This document shows, piece after piece, positions 1 to 10,974 of a stretch of 64,000 bases of DNA. Position 1 is the stretch's first letter, and every line of letters begins with the position of its first letter. Both the position numbers and the translations under genes were made by a program. The notes below the pieces were generated by a model. It was not told the origin of the DNA. It ran no database searches and saw nothing but the letters and a program-made list of their open reading frames with translations. The stretch is from Climacium dendroides (taxonomy: Eukaryota > Streptophyta > Bryopsida > Hypnales > Climaciaceae), in the NCBI GenBank assembly GCA_950106755.1, contig OX467083.1, positions 38,206,555 through 38,270,554 of the forward strand, read 5' to 3'.

Positions 1-50
1 GCGTCCGGGGCCATTGAATCTACACAACCCTTGAGCGACCTTGGTTGGTT

Positions 51-126
51 AATGGGTTGCAACTCTTTGCTTAGAGTTCCGATCCACCAATGGGTTGCAA
101 ATCTTTGCTTAGAGTTCCGATCTACC
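51..126. repeat. 38-bp direct tandem duplication upstream of the kinase ORF
   Basis: Two adjacent 38-bp units (51-88 and 89-126), each beginning AATGGGTTGCAA, differ at only two positions, so this is a recent duplication. It lies just before the stop codons that close the kinase reading frame on its 5' side. Confidence 0.9.
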
Positions 127-267
127 TCTGACTTCTGGATTCTTTAGGCGGACCGAAAGTTTCATGCAATTAGATAGGGAGTCCTGAGACCCGCTCAATC
201 CAACTGTAATTTCAAGGATTGTGCTTCGACCTCTAGGGAGATTGTGCCATACAACCGAGAGATCCGT

Positions 268-1527
268 ATGGAGCTTTTGCTAGAACTTGCGTGGCTGAGA
301 GGAAGAAGGGCTTTGGAGTTCTTTCGGTTTCTTTCAGGTTCTTCTGAAAGACTTGCGGGGTGCATACGTCAGGCTGCTGCATCCCGATGCTTTTACAGAA
401 GCAACTGTTCAAAGCAGTGGCTCTTAACAGTTCTAACGTCACAGGACACCGCTCTGAATATTGAGGCCGATTTTAGAATTAAGAGCAACGTTGTCCCCAG
501 CTGCGCATACTTGACTAGGCTTGAAGGCGTGACGGCCACATGTCGTGGACACCAATGCACAGGAGGGTTTGTCCTGACTAACGATAATGATCCTGTATTG
601 GAAGGACAACTCCCACATCAGTCTTGTACAAATTGTGCCCTTGCTGAGCAACTGAGGCTCAGATTGCAAGATCGCGTAGCTGTTAAGGAATTAGCCAACT
701 TACTAAATTTCTGGTTCTTGGAGGCGAGAGATGTAGAGCCAGTGAGGGACATCAAGGGAGGGGCTGATGGAGAAGTTTCCATAATACTGTGGCGAGATGG
801 CACCTTTGCCAGGAAACGATTCCACTGCGATGACGATTTGCTTCAAAACCCCAAGTTCCTGAACCCCAAGTTCAATAGAGAACTGGACGTTGCTTTGCGT
901 GTTTCTCATCCGAATATCGTGCACTGTTTTGGGTGCTCTACCGATTGTGACTTGTTCATGGAAGTTTTAGACGAAGACCTCGAAAGTTTCTTGTCTAGAT
1001 CGGAAGAAATGGATCCACCGTTTTCATTGAGAGACTCGCTGGAGATGCTGCTGCAAGTGGCGGAGGCAGTGAAACACCTTCACGAGAACAGCTTTACACA
1101 TGGAGATCTGAAACCGGGCAATATTCTTCTGAGTAAGTTGTTTATGGTCCACCCGGATGTCCCATTTTACCTGGTGAAGGTGGCCGACTTTGGTTGTGCC
1201 CAGCGCTTCGGAGCAGCAGCAAGGGAGGACTTCGACGTCAAGATTGGTACCTCCAAATACCTTGCACCTGAAGTGAAACGATGTCGCAAACTGCGAAAGA
1301 AGGAAGATATCCAAGAAGCTGCCCAGAACATTGATCCCCCGAAAGTCGACGTGTTCAGCTTCGGCGTTTTAGCTAACGAGGTCGTCGCAAATGTCCAGGA
1401 GAGTGACCGCTTGCCTTCTCTTCAAAATTTCCTTCTCAGGTGTAAAGCACCAGAACCTGAAGACCGGCCCTATTTCGCAGAGATATGTGAGACTCTTTCC
1501 CGTAGCATCGAGATCAATGACCTCTGA
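268..1527 (+). CDS. TKL-type serine/threonine protein kinase, intronless ORF
   Basis: The ORF from the first ATG (268) encodes 419 residues ending in TGA. The kinase domain fills roughly residues 163-415. Visible motifs are a degenerate glycine-rich loop (KGGADGEVSI), the beta-3 lysine in FARKRF (about 183), an alpha-C glutamate in NREL (about 205), the catalytic loop HGDLKPGN (about 278-285), DFG (about 307-309), APE (about 333-335), VDVFSFG and a late DRP arginine (about 400). The catalytic HRD arginine is replaced by glycine, as in non-RD plant kinases. The N-terminal 160 residues contain no signal peptide and no membrane segment; they might be a DUF1221-like region, but I am not sure. The frame stays open upstream to a TAG at 175-177 without another ATG, so a 5' exon outside the window is possible. 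The catalytic residues K, D (HGD), D (DFG) and E (APE) are present, so activity is plausible. The substrate is unknown. Confidence 0.8.
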   Translation: MELLLELAWLRGRRALEFFRFLSGSSERLAGCIRQAAASRCFYRSNCSKQWLLTVLTSQDTALNIEADFRIKSNVVPSCAYLTRLEGVTATCRGHQCTGGFVLTNDNDPVLEGQLPHQSCTNCALAEQLRLRLQDRVAVKELANLLNFWFLEARDVEPVRDIKGGADGEVSIILWRDGTFARKRFHCDDDLLQNPKFLNPKFNRELDVALRVSHPNIVHCFGCSTDCDLFMEVLDEDLESFLSRSEEMDPPFSLRDSLEMLLQVAEAVKHLHENSFTHGDLKPGNILLSKLFMVHPDVPFYLVKVADFGCAQRFGAAAREDFDVKIGTSKYLAPEVKRCRKLRKKEDIQEAAQNIDPPKVDVFSFGVLANEVVANVQESDRLPSLQNFLLRCKAPEPEDRPYFAEICETLSRSIEINDL

Positions 1528-2988
1528 CTCCGAAAGAAAGAAGGGACACGCTTTCTGACTGACGTTTTGAATTGGGCTTTGCATTCCCCGGCCAAAATGG
1601 AATTGGCATCTAATACTAGTGGTTTCATATTTTGGGGGGTCTTTATGGAATTAGTTACACATTTTTGAAGTTGAAATACAATGGTCATTAATAGCATCCA
1701 CCTCCTAAAATGTGCACTATTTGTTCATTGATGGTGCATTGAGAAAGCAAAATGTACCTCTGTATTAGAGGACAGTTTTATAGCATGGATTGTTTATGGA
1801 CCTTGTACTTAAGTTCCTTTCTTGAATTGAGATTTTGAGTTTGGGCTTCCTTTTCCATTTTGAGCACAAGAAAGGTATTAGAGTTTACCATGGAAGGTTT
1901 ACCATCTTAATTGAACCATTACATCTCACTACATGATAAAAAAAACTCCATTTCATTACCATAATGGTAAACTCTAGTAACTCCCTTCTAGAAGACCTCT
2001 TGTATTCTACATATTCTCTACAACATAGGTAGATTGACTAAATTAAAATAAATGTACTCAAATTTTCTAATCTACAAAACTACTCCAATGTCACTTTTGT
2101 TCTTGTCCTTCTCCATCAAAGTGAGAAATGGAATGTGAAATATTAGGTTAGTATTGGAAATGGTTGGCATTTACTTACCAAAGTTTTTAGGTTGTTAAAG
2201 CCAAAAATTATCACAAAGCACCATTTTATGAATACAATACTAAGTATTGTTTTCGTTGTTAGATTCAACCATAGGACCTCTTGGTTATATTGTTGAAGGA
2301 TATTCTTTATAAATTTTGTAGTAAAAAATCTCACCAATTGAAAGATTTTGATTCTTCAATTTCATTAAGAAGTTTATTGAACCCATTCCAAAGGTGAAGT
2401 TCAAACTTTTCATCAAAAGATTTTTATATCCTACAATTTGAGGAATATAAACTAGTAATAAAGTAATAAGTCAAAAAGACATTAATTTGTTTTACAATAA
2501 ATACTTTGTATTCATTCTTGGATTTTTTTTAAAGTGGGCAATCCACATTTTATATTTTGGGGTGGCAATCCACATTTTATATTTGGGGGAGGGGGAAATC
2601 CATGTTTTATATTTTCATTCTAAAATTAATAAAATTCAAGTTCCATAATAAATTTCAAATATAATTTTTTCAAAGAGATGGTGCAATTGTCCAACAGTAA
2701 GATTTTTAGTAATATTCATTTCATCAATCAATATAGAATGGTTAGAAGTTTTCTATTTGTTCATTTATTTTAGAAATCAAGTCCAATATAGTATCCTAAA
2801 AAGACTATGTTGGAGTACTTCCCTAATGAATGTAAAATTCAATCTAAATTTGTCAATCTCATGTAATCATGTATTAATGTATTAATTGCTTAACAATGAC
2901 TAAACATACCTCTTACTACAAATATTTCTTCGGAAAAATATATGCTTAATATGATTTTTTAGAAATATATGGATTTGCAACCTAAAAC
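1528..2988. other. AT-rich intergenic DNA with a small tandem array
   Basis: This holds the kinase 3' flank followed by AT-rich spacer. I see no gene. At 2534-2615 there are about three imperfect units of about 28 bp, each containing a variant of AATCCACATTTTATATTT followed by a run of G. Confidence 0.6.
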
Positions 2989-3930
2989 TTAACCCCTAAA
3001 GGATTGAGGCCTTATTTCTGCCAAAAAACACTCAAAACTGCCATTTCTGTAGCAAAGAGTAAAAAATTTTGAAAATTATTTTTTTTGCACATCCAACCGT
3101 AGGATCTTATACCTTACTAGTATGTAAATGTGTGGAAAAAATTTCAGAAATTTTGACCACATAGATTAAAAGATATTTGCGTTTAAAGTGAAAAAAACAA
3201 TTTTTTCAGCACCTTGCGGGACTGGATTATTTGACTTTGAACTTTTTTAACTTAAATTTTTTGCACTACAGAGTTTTGAGCTTTAAATCCTTATTGTGGG
3301 AAATTGAGTTGAGAGTCTAGGGAAAAAGAAAAATTTTCGAAAAAATTAATTTTCATGCTTAAAAAAATTGTTAAGTAGAAGTAGGTATGAGAATGAAGGA
3401 AAATCTAAATTATTAATATCTTTAAGATGGAATTAAAATGCACTTATCCCAATGGTGAGATTGTTCTAGCAAGCAAACAAAATCATGTAAAAGTTTTTTT
3501 TCAGAAAAATTGTAAAAATTGCATTCGGAAATGAATTCTATAAGTTATTTTTTCAGGAAGATGCTCTAGCTGCCCGATAAACAAGATTGTCCATAACTTT
3601 CTCATAATAAGTCCAAATGGAATGAATCAAATCTTCCCATGCAGACAAAAATATAATCTACAAGGAAAAAAAATCCAAAAAAGAAAAATTCAAAATTTTT
3701 CAAATTTTTTTTTGCTGCCCGGACTGCCCCCCGTCCCTTACTTTGGGCTTATTTGGTCATAAGTTTTGTTTCCGGGCACCAAATGTGAAAAAATTTATAT
3801 TCCCACAAAGCTCATCAGTTTTTCTATCTTCAAAAAAAGTTTAAAAAAATCATGACAAAATTTCAGCCCGTAGGTACCTGCCCGAAATCCAATTTGTCCC
3901 CCGAAGGGACAATGGTCCTTTAGGGGTTAA
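2989..3930 (+). mobile_element. TTAA-flanked non-autonomous DNA element, long family, copy 1
   Basis: The ends are perfect 15-bp inverted repeats: TTAACCCCTAAAGGA at 2989-3003 and its reverse complement at 3916-3930. TTAA on both sides fits a 4-bp target duplication as made by piggyBac-type transposases. The interior is AT-rich with no long ORF. Close to the right end is a small hairpin (GTCCCCCGAAGGGAC, about 3896-3910). The interior recurs at 5856, 9933, 43193 and, inverted, 44163. Confidence 0.75.
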
Positions 3931-5855
3931 ACCTATACCAATCATAGTTTTGGGGACTTTTGTATAGATGGATGTCATAATTGCACCAACTTAACAAATA
4001 TGATGATCTTAGAACAAGGATTGGTGTAGTCCCAAGGTTTCAAACATGTTTAATTTTTAATATGTTGTTTTATCTAATATGATGGTTAATTAGTCTATTC
4101 CTTCTTGAATTTGGAGTTGTGGCTCTAATTGGTGTTCCTTGTGTATCTTGATAGTTGTGAGAGTATGTGGTGTATTTTTTGTTATTAGAATTTTTCATAT
4201 ATTAGTGTTGACTAATTGTGAAATATCCATAAATGTACAAGGGTGTTGACAGAATTGGCGATGGTACAAATATTGTCAAAACTATGAAAAGAATGTGGCA
4301 TACTGATGAGATGTATCAACCCCCAAGGTATAGTTAACCCCTACAGTTCCAAAAAGGTTCATATTAGAATACCTATAGGTTGTAGATCACGTGCTATAGC
4401 AATATCATTATTAGCATTGACATGTTTCAATTTTATTTTAGAACTCTTAATGATTTAATTTTTCCTTCCTTCTTATATTTTTTTTTGCATAATAAGTCAA
4501 CTTTCTAAAGAATGGGTATTTTGAAGCTCTTGAATAAGCTATGGTAGAGTGTTTGGGGTTCATGTATTATGGTGATTATAGGAAATGTAGTGATTGCATA
4601 TAGAAAAGTGGAAAATAGGTAGACAATACTTTTAATGATTTGACCTAATATTCAATTTAGTTAAAATGATTTTTCCTCTCAAAATTTCAAATTATTTAAT
4701 GCCAATTAGAAGAAGCCACAAAATTTATGTCATGAAGATACAAATGTATACCTATGCAAAGTTCTTTAACCCTTGAATGTTAGAGCAAATGTTTTTTAGA
4801 TGTTGAGAATCATAAATTTTTAAAAGCATATCTTCATCAAAAATTATAATCTCAAAATCTCAATAATGGATTCTCTTAAAAATTGCACATTCACATTCAT
4901 GAGGTAGTTGGCTCCCAAATTCAACCATGAAGTCCTCAAAAAATAAGGCAATTTCAAATTATTTTGTTTTTTCTTATCAAGTGCAGAAAAGCTCCTCACT
5001 TCTAGTGTTCCTCCTACCCTTCATCGTTTCTATTTACTATCCAGGGCTTGAGCTGCAAAAGGAGCAAAATTTGAGGTTATCTATCTCCAAATGCAAAAGC
5101 TAAGAGCAATAAACCTCTTATAATCCTATTGCAAGACGTCCACCTTGCTCGTCTTTCATGATTTTCTTTAGCAAATTTGTTTCCTTCACCACTGATCATT
5201 GATCTTATGTTGTGAGATGTTGATTTTTTTCAAATTTTATTTCGTCTTCTCCAATTCTAAGATCTTAGTGTTTGTTTTGCATAATTGATACCTTAGAGAT
5301 GATGGTTCAGATTATACAGGCATACTTGACAAATTCCCTCAAACATTTTTCCAGTTCAAGTATTTTCAAATCTCGTATTCTAAGTATCTTTCTTGTCACA
5401 AAACACTCTGACCCTCTCTGATCACAACCCCCTCTCCTCTCCAACCTTTACGGGTTAAAAAGATTAGTGAAAAACATTAATGCAAAAGTATAAATATTCT
5501 AGAAGTTGAAAGAATGGAAAAATTGAATATAGCTTTATGACAAAATCACTACATTTCTAGTAAAACTAGACATACAATTTTAAAATGAGAGTTGCTATTA
5601 TGTGAGCATAGGAGTGTGAGGCCATGTAGAGCATAGAATACTATACACATCTATGTTATAGATGTATACCATCTATGGTTATAAGGTATATATGCTATAA
5701 ATACCCATATTATAGGTGTTTATGATACATACACCTTCTATAATGTGTGGTATCTATATTGTAGGCTCAATGTTCATAAGCTTACATACTAGTATTATTG
5801 GCTTGAAAATGCCTATATGAAAATGAATTTTTATTCAAATGAACTTTTTGCCAAC
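3931..5855. other. AT-rich spacer with possible decayed TTAA-element ends
   Basis: No gene is seen. TTAACCC-like left ends occur at 4334 and 4766, and a matching right end (CCTTTACGGGTTAA) ends at 5458. One or two decayed elements of about 0.7-1.1 kb may therefore be present, but the interior does not obviously match the other copies. At 5630-5770 there is an AT-rich stretch of short imperfect palindromes. Confidence 0.35.
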
Positions 5856-6802
5856 TTAACCCCTTGAGTTCTTTAACTATGTTTTCACCGAAAACTCTCC
5901 AAAACTGCCATTTCTAATACAAGTACCAATTTTTGGGAAAAAAATCATTTTCGGACACATGTAACCATAGGATGTTGTAGTATGTTGACTTGAGAACATG
6001 TGGAAAAAATTTAAGATATTTCCATCTTGTGGATTGCAAGATATGAGCTTTCAAATTCACAAAAATCCTTCTTATGGGCATATGGCCCTTCAAAAACCCG
6101 GGTAGTTACACTTCACAAGCTCAGATTTGTATAAAAAAATGTCTAAAATTGTAGTGCTCGTTTGGATTCATTCTTCAAGGAAAGTTGGCTATATGCTTGA
6201 AAAATTTCAGATCATTTGGAATTGTACAAAATATAGGAAAAAAAAATAGTAAGTAGAAACAAGTAGAGAATGATTCAAAATACTAAATTGTTAAGAATTT
6301 AGTTATGGAATGGAAAAATGCTAATCCCAAAGGTTTCAATGTTTGAATGAACAATCTACATCCTATGATTAAATTTTTTCAAAAAACATTGAAAATTGAG
6401 TTAAATAAAGGACTTCAAAGTTTACTTTAAAGTAGAGAATCCATAATTGCACACAAACTAAAACTCCTCATAACTTTTGACTCATTGATTAAAATGGAAT
6501 GATTTAAAACTTTATGCATATATAGAAATCTAGAAAACCAATTTCAATTTTTTTTTGGATAAAACTATAAAATTGAGGTTTTCAATTTGCTTGAATTGTC
6601 CACTTACAAAAAAAATAACATGCCAGGCCATAACTTTTGACTAATTTTTTCAAATGTCTTGAATTTTAGTGCATATGAAAGATATTCCTTGTCTACACAT
6701 TCTACTAAAGTTTGGGCCAAAAACATAAAAATCTCTAATCACACATACTTGCACAACATTGTTATGTTGCCAAATTTAGTAGGCTAGTCCTTTAGGGATT
6801 AA
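5856..6802 (+). mobile_element. TTAA-flanked non-autonomous DNA element, long family, copy 2
   Basis: The left end is TTAACCCCTTGAG and the right end TCCTTTAGGGATTAA. Length (947 bp) and interior order match copy 1, including the segment 'CTCCAAAACTGCCATTTCT' near the left end and the 'TGTGGAAAAAATTT' segment. It is more diverged than copy 1 and has no long ORF. Confidence 0.7.
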
Positions 6803-7319
6803 ATTCTTTGCTATCATGTTTAAACCTCAAAATTATAGTACAAAACTTTTAAGTTAAGATGATTCAAAGTCTAAAACTTGATATGACAATGTAAAAAATA
6901 AAAAATAAAATATCACTTTAACCACAATCTACTTTGTCAAAAAAATTAAAACTTATTTCTTCATACTCTTGTTCAAGTATAATGCAAGCTTGGATAAACA
7001 AAACAAATGGATTTTTCTCAATCATTGTAGCTTTGTGCACTAGAAATGGCATTTGTGTAGTAGTTTTGATGAAATACTGTCTTGAAATTTTAGAATTTAA
7101 TTCACAAAGAGAGTCTCACTCAAAGTTTTCAACCATCACTAAAAGCTTTGAGGAAACCTACTTGGTAAACCTCTAAATTATCAATTTTTGAGTGTAGAGA
7201 ATATTGGTAAACCTTGAGGATTAAATGACTCTTGGAAGAGGCTCTAGGATTTGGTGGGAACAACATGGATTAGATCAATTTAATGTTCACCTATTTTGCA
7301 ACTATCAAAGTACAATAAA
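6803..7319. other. AT-rich spacer, no gene seen
   Basis: Only short ORFs occur (one of 80 codons at 6934-7176 with no recognisable domain and no ATG start). I see no coding, RNA or transposon signature. Confidence 0.4.
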
Positions 7320-7925
7320 ACTAAGGGGTGAATTACACTTAGGACCAAGCTATGATAAAAAAAAACTTTGAGCATTGTCATTGGTCAAGAGCTTTGAAAT
7401 GTTCTAGCATAATTAATGATAATATTTTTAATTTTAGTTTTTCTTAGTTGGACCCAAAATATCCAAGTGTGTAGTAAAGCTAAAGGTGTAGAGACAAAAA
7501 AACATTTAGTCTCTTTCTAGGCCAAGTCTATACAAGAAATTTCAAAAAAAATTGTTAGTAGTTTGACAGTACCCCCAATTCTAAGAAATAGAGGCATTTC
7601 TAACATTTTACAATGACAATTGAAGTTTTCCATGGTACCATTTAAGTAACAAAATATTTTTTAGTTGTGAAGTCTTGAATTTTTAACAAAAAAGACTAAG
7701 GATAGTTCAAATGTCAAGAAATGCAAAGATGTGTTATAAAATTAAACTTAAATAAATAATTTATCAACAATTTTCAAACAAAAATTGTAAATTATGATAC
7801 ATAGATCCATAGATCAAATCCATAAAGTTGAACCCACCTTTGCACTAACCAATTTTTATCAATAAATTATGAACTAGTGATTCAAAATTCCTTCTTAATC
7901 CCTCAAAGCCTACCAATCTCTTGAG
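7320..7925 (+). repeat. Dispersed repeat of about 0.6 kb, copy 1
   Basis: This stretch is alignable by eye over its whole length with 9365-9931. Shared landmarks are GGTCAAGAGCTTTGAAATG, GAAGTTTTCCATGGTACCAT and GCACTAACCAATTTTTATCA. Parts also resemble about 35800-35960. There is no ORF, and the ends are not sharply defined. It is probably a decayed non-autonomous element. Confidence 0.7.
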
Positions 7926-7970
7926 AATACTAGTTGTAAATGAGTCATTCTACTTTGATTTTTTTTATAT

Positions 7971-8186
7971 CACTAGAAGAAACCCGCATTTTAGGTGACG
8001 TTTTGTAATTTTTTCAGACGGATTTTAGGTGACGTCGGAAAAAACAACTTGTGTTTTTTTGTGTCTAATATAACATCCAGATGTTATATTAGACACAAAA
8101 AAACACAAGTTGTTTTTTCTGACGTCACCTAAAATCCATCTGAAAAAATTACAAAGCGTCACCTAAAACGCGGGTTTCTTCTAGTG
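7971..8186. mobile_element. CACTA-type fold-back MITE, copy 1
   Basis: The element starts CACTAGAAGAAACCCGC and ends with the exact reverse complement. The whole 216 bp is a nearly perfect palindrome centred in the ATAACATCCAGATGTTAT region. It is flanked by 3-bp direct repeats TAT (7968-7970 and 8187-8189), the target-duplication length of the CACTA (En/Spm) superfamily. It carries no coding capacity. A transcript would fold into an almost fully paired stem of about 100 bp. Confidence 0.85.
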
Positions 8187-8868
8187 TATATAGATGTGCT
8201 TGAGCTTTTTAATTTTAACTAGTCAAAAGTAAAGACAAAGTTTTTTAGTATGTATGGAATTAATTGTAGAGAATATTGACTCTTGGATTTTTAGATCATA
8301 GGGCAATTAAGACAAAAAATATAGTTAATTCTTTATGGGGAAGGTTTTAATAGGTTTTTAAAGAAAGAGAAGGAATACGATAGAGTTTGTAATAACCATG
8401 GTTGTTCATCCCAATAAATTGACAACACGACAAACACAACGAACATGACATGAATTTTACCCCTTGTCCATCTAATAAGGTAAATTTCCTTTTGACTTTT
8501 CAACAAGAATTTGGCTTATCTGTCGGCTACGTGGTTGCCATGTGGCCTCCACGTGGCATGGAAGTGCATGCGGGTTTGGGCAACCTTAGATACAAGGTGA
8601 GTGTAGGTAGGGTGACCTCGGATACATTCAGAGGGCGAGTGTGGGTGTGGTGCGTAAAGATCCACAGTCGCCCCTTAAGGTACCCGCAATTGCCCTACTT
8701 GATCTACAATTGCCCTATCCGATCCATTGTCGCTTTATATAAGCACCCACAGTTGCCCAATATTTTGGATCCGCAATTGTCCAATACTTTGGACCCACGG
8801 TTATCCCATCCTAACCCATGGTCGCACCACCTGTAGCAACCCATGGTGATGTGGTTTAGGCTTTTCAC
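8187..8868. other. Spacer with a G+C-enriched degenerate tandem array
   Basis: From about 8500 the base composition rises. At about 8685-8850 there are loosely repeated units of 20-27 bp built on variants of CCGCAATTGCCC / CCCACAGTTGCCCAA. A reading frame of 128 codons here (8450-8836) is explained by the repeat. I see no gene. Confidence 0.5.
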
Positions 8869-9095
8869 CACTATAAGAAAACCTTGTTTTAGGTGACATT
8901 CAAAAAAACAGCCGACATCAAAGGGAACGAATTTTAGGTGACGTTGAAAAAAACAACCTGTATTTTTCACGTCAATAATGATGTCCAATGGAACATTAAT
9001 GGAGATAATTGTTGACAGAAAAACATAGGTTGTTTTCTTCAACGTCACCTAAAATCCGTTCCCTTAGACATCGAAAATTTTGGTTTCTTCTAGTG
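8869..9095. mobile_element. CACTA-type fold-back MITE, copy 2
   Basis: It starts CACTATAAGAAAACC and ends GGTTTCTTCTAGTG. The interior repeats the TTTTAGGTGACGTT motif in both arms, as in the 7971 copy. The 3-bp flanks are CAC (8866-8868 and 9096-9098). The arms are less perfectly paired than in copy 1, so it is older. Confidence 0.85.
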
Positions 9096-9364
9096 CACAT
9101 TGGATTGCCCATTGGGTAGGAAATTTCAAAAATTTGGGCGACTTTGGGTAGGATGACCGCAAATCCATCGTATATGAGTGACACTCATCATATACAACAT
9201 GTAATGTTAGACAAACAACTCGACACCAAAATCCAAAAATGTGTTTGACAGAACAACCTTGGTAATAACATTGTCACATAATGGCAATACAAAAGTCGTT
9301 GCCTTGAAGCTACTACTATGCAATGAAGATTTGAGTAAAATGATGAAGCTCTTTAGGCTAGACT

Positions 9365-9931
9365 ATACTAGAGTTAAGTTATAACTAAAGGACATATGAC
9401 AGTTTGGACCAAGCTAAGATCAAAGAATACAAAATTTTTAACACTCTCGTTGGTCAAGAGCTTTGAAATGATTTAGCATGATCAATGAGTGTTTAGAATG
9501 TTTGTTTTTCTTGGTTGGGCCTCAAGTGTGCACAAAAGCTAAGGGTGGAAGGACAAGAAGAAATTTGGTCTCTTTGTAGGCCAAGCCCATTTCAGAAAAT
9601 TTGAACAATTTTATTATTAAATTGTTTAATAGTATGGTCTTTTTAAGCAAATAGAGCCATTCATGACAATTTCCAACAAAGCTTGAAGTTTTCCATGGTA
9701 CCATCTAAGTGTTGAAGTCTTGAATTTTCAACAAACAAGACCAATGATAGTTCAACTGTCAAAAAATGAAAAGATGTGTTATAAAGTTAAATTTAAATAT
9801 TTAATTTATTAGTGACTTTCAAACAAAATTGTAAATTATGACGTGTTGCCCCATAGATCAAATCCATAATGTTGAATCTACTTTTGCACTAACCAATTTT
9901 TATCAATAGAACTCGTGATTCAAAACTCCTT
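9365..9931 (+). repeat. Dispersed repeat of about 0.6 kb, copy 2
   Basis: This is the second copy of the 7320-7925 repeat, in the same orientation. Its right end abuts the TTAA element that starts at about 9933. There is no ORF. The stretch between the CACTA copy ending at 9095 and this repeat (9096-9364) shows nothing recognisable. Confidence 0.7.
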
Positions 9932-9932
9932 T

Positions 9933-10860
9933 ATAACCCTTAAAGTCCTAAGGCCTTTTTTCATCAAAATCCAAGTAAAATTATCTTTTCTATTACAAAG
10001 AGAAAACAACTGTAAAATTTTATTTTATTTTGCATATTTAACCATAAGATTTTGTACCTAACTTATACAAAAATGTATGGAATAATTTTTAAAAACTTTG
10101 ACTACTTAAATTGCAAGATATTTGCATTTAAAGTGAAAAAAGTTTTTTTTTCACCTTGTGTGAATATATTATAAGACTTTGAATGTTTTTTGCTTAAAAT
10201 TTTTATACCGCCCTTATTGAATTAAAAAAAAATACATTGAAGAATTGAGTTGAAAGTCTAAAAAATAAAAACAAAAATAAAAAAACTCAATTTTTATTGT
10301 TTAAAAATTTGTTAGGTCGAGGTAGGTATGAAATTGAAGGAAAATTTGAATCATTAATAGCTCTAAGATGGAATTGCAACACACTAATCCCAATGGTGAG
10401 ATTGCTCTAGCAAGTATGATTACATAACAAACCCTAGAGAACTTTTTCTTTTTTGAGAATTTGAGTTCAAATGTGAATCTAATACATTTTTTTCTCAAGA
10501 CAATGATATGATTGTTTATAAATCAAGAAGCTCCATAATTTCATATCACTAATATGAATGGAATGGATAAAAGCTTTCTATATAGGCAAAAATATAATCT
10601 ATGAGACCAAAACATCAAAAAGTGTATTTCAAATTTTAGTAGATATTTTCTTGTTGCCCAATGAGTTTCATTTTTTGTTTAGGATGACATAAATTTTTCT
10701 TTAAGGCATCTATTAAAATGAAAACAATATTCTCCAAAAACTAATGTATTTTTCTATCTCAAAATAATGTATCAAAAAATCCCAACAAAAATTGGGATAT
10801 AGGAATCTACCCAAAATCTATGGTGTCCCCCGAAGGGTCAATGTGGCTTTAATGGATTAA
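9933..10860 (+). mobile_element. TTAA-flanked non-autonomous DNA element, long family, copy 3
   Basis: The left end (ATAACCCTTAAAGTCC) is mutated at the target site, and the right end is GGCTTTAATGGATTAA. The interior order matches copies 1 and 2, including the subterminal GTCCCCCGAAGGGTC hairpin remnant at about 10825-10840. It has no ORF of note. Confidence 0.65.
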
Positions 10861-10890
10861 ATTGATTATAACTTGATTTATTGTTCCAAG

Positions 10891-10974
10891 GGCATGGTGT
10901 TGGGCCCAACACTTTGGTGCAAATTTATGGATTTTTCAGCCGTTTGCACCAAAGTATTGGCCCAGCACCATGCC
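10891..10974. other. Imperfect 33-bp inverted repeat, microRNA-precursor-like hairpin
   Basis: The left arm, 10891-10923 (GGCATGGTGTTGGGCCCAAC, then ACTTTGGTGCAAA), pairs with the right arm, 10943-10974. There are only two or three mismatches and one bulge, across a loop of about 19 nt. The stem is G+C-rich in an AT-rich region, so it stands out. It begins 30 bp past the TTAA element ending at 10860. Transcription is unknown. Confidence 0.6.

Noticed and set aside
8450..8836. 128-codon ORF
   Set aside because: Its C-terminal half is a degenerate tandem array (20-27 bp units), and no domain is visible.
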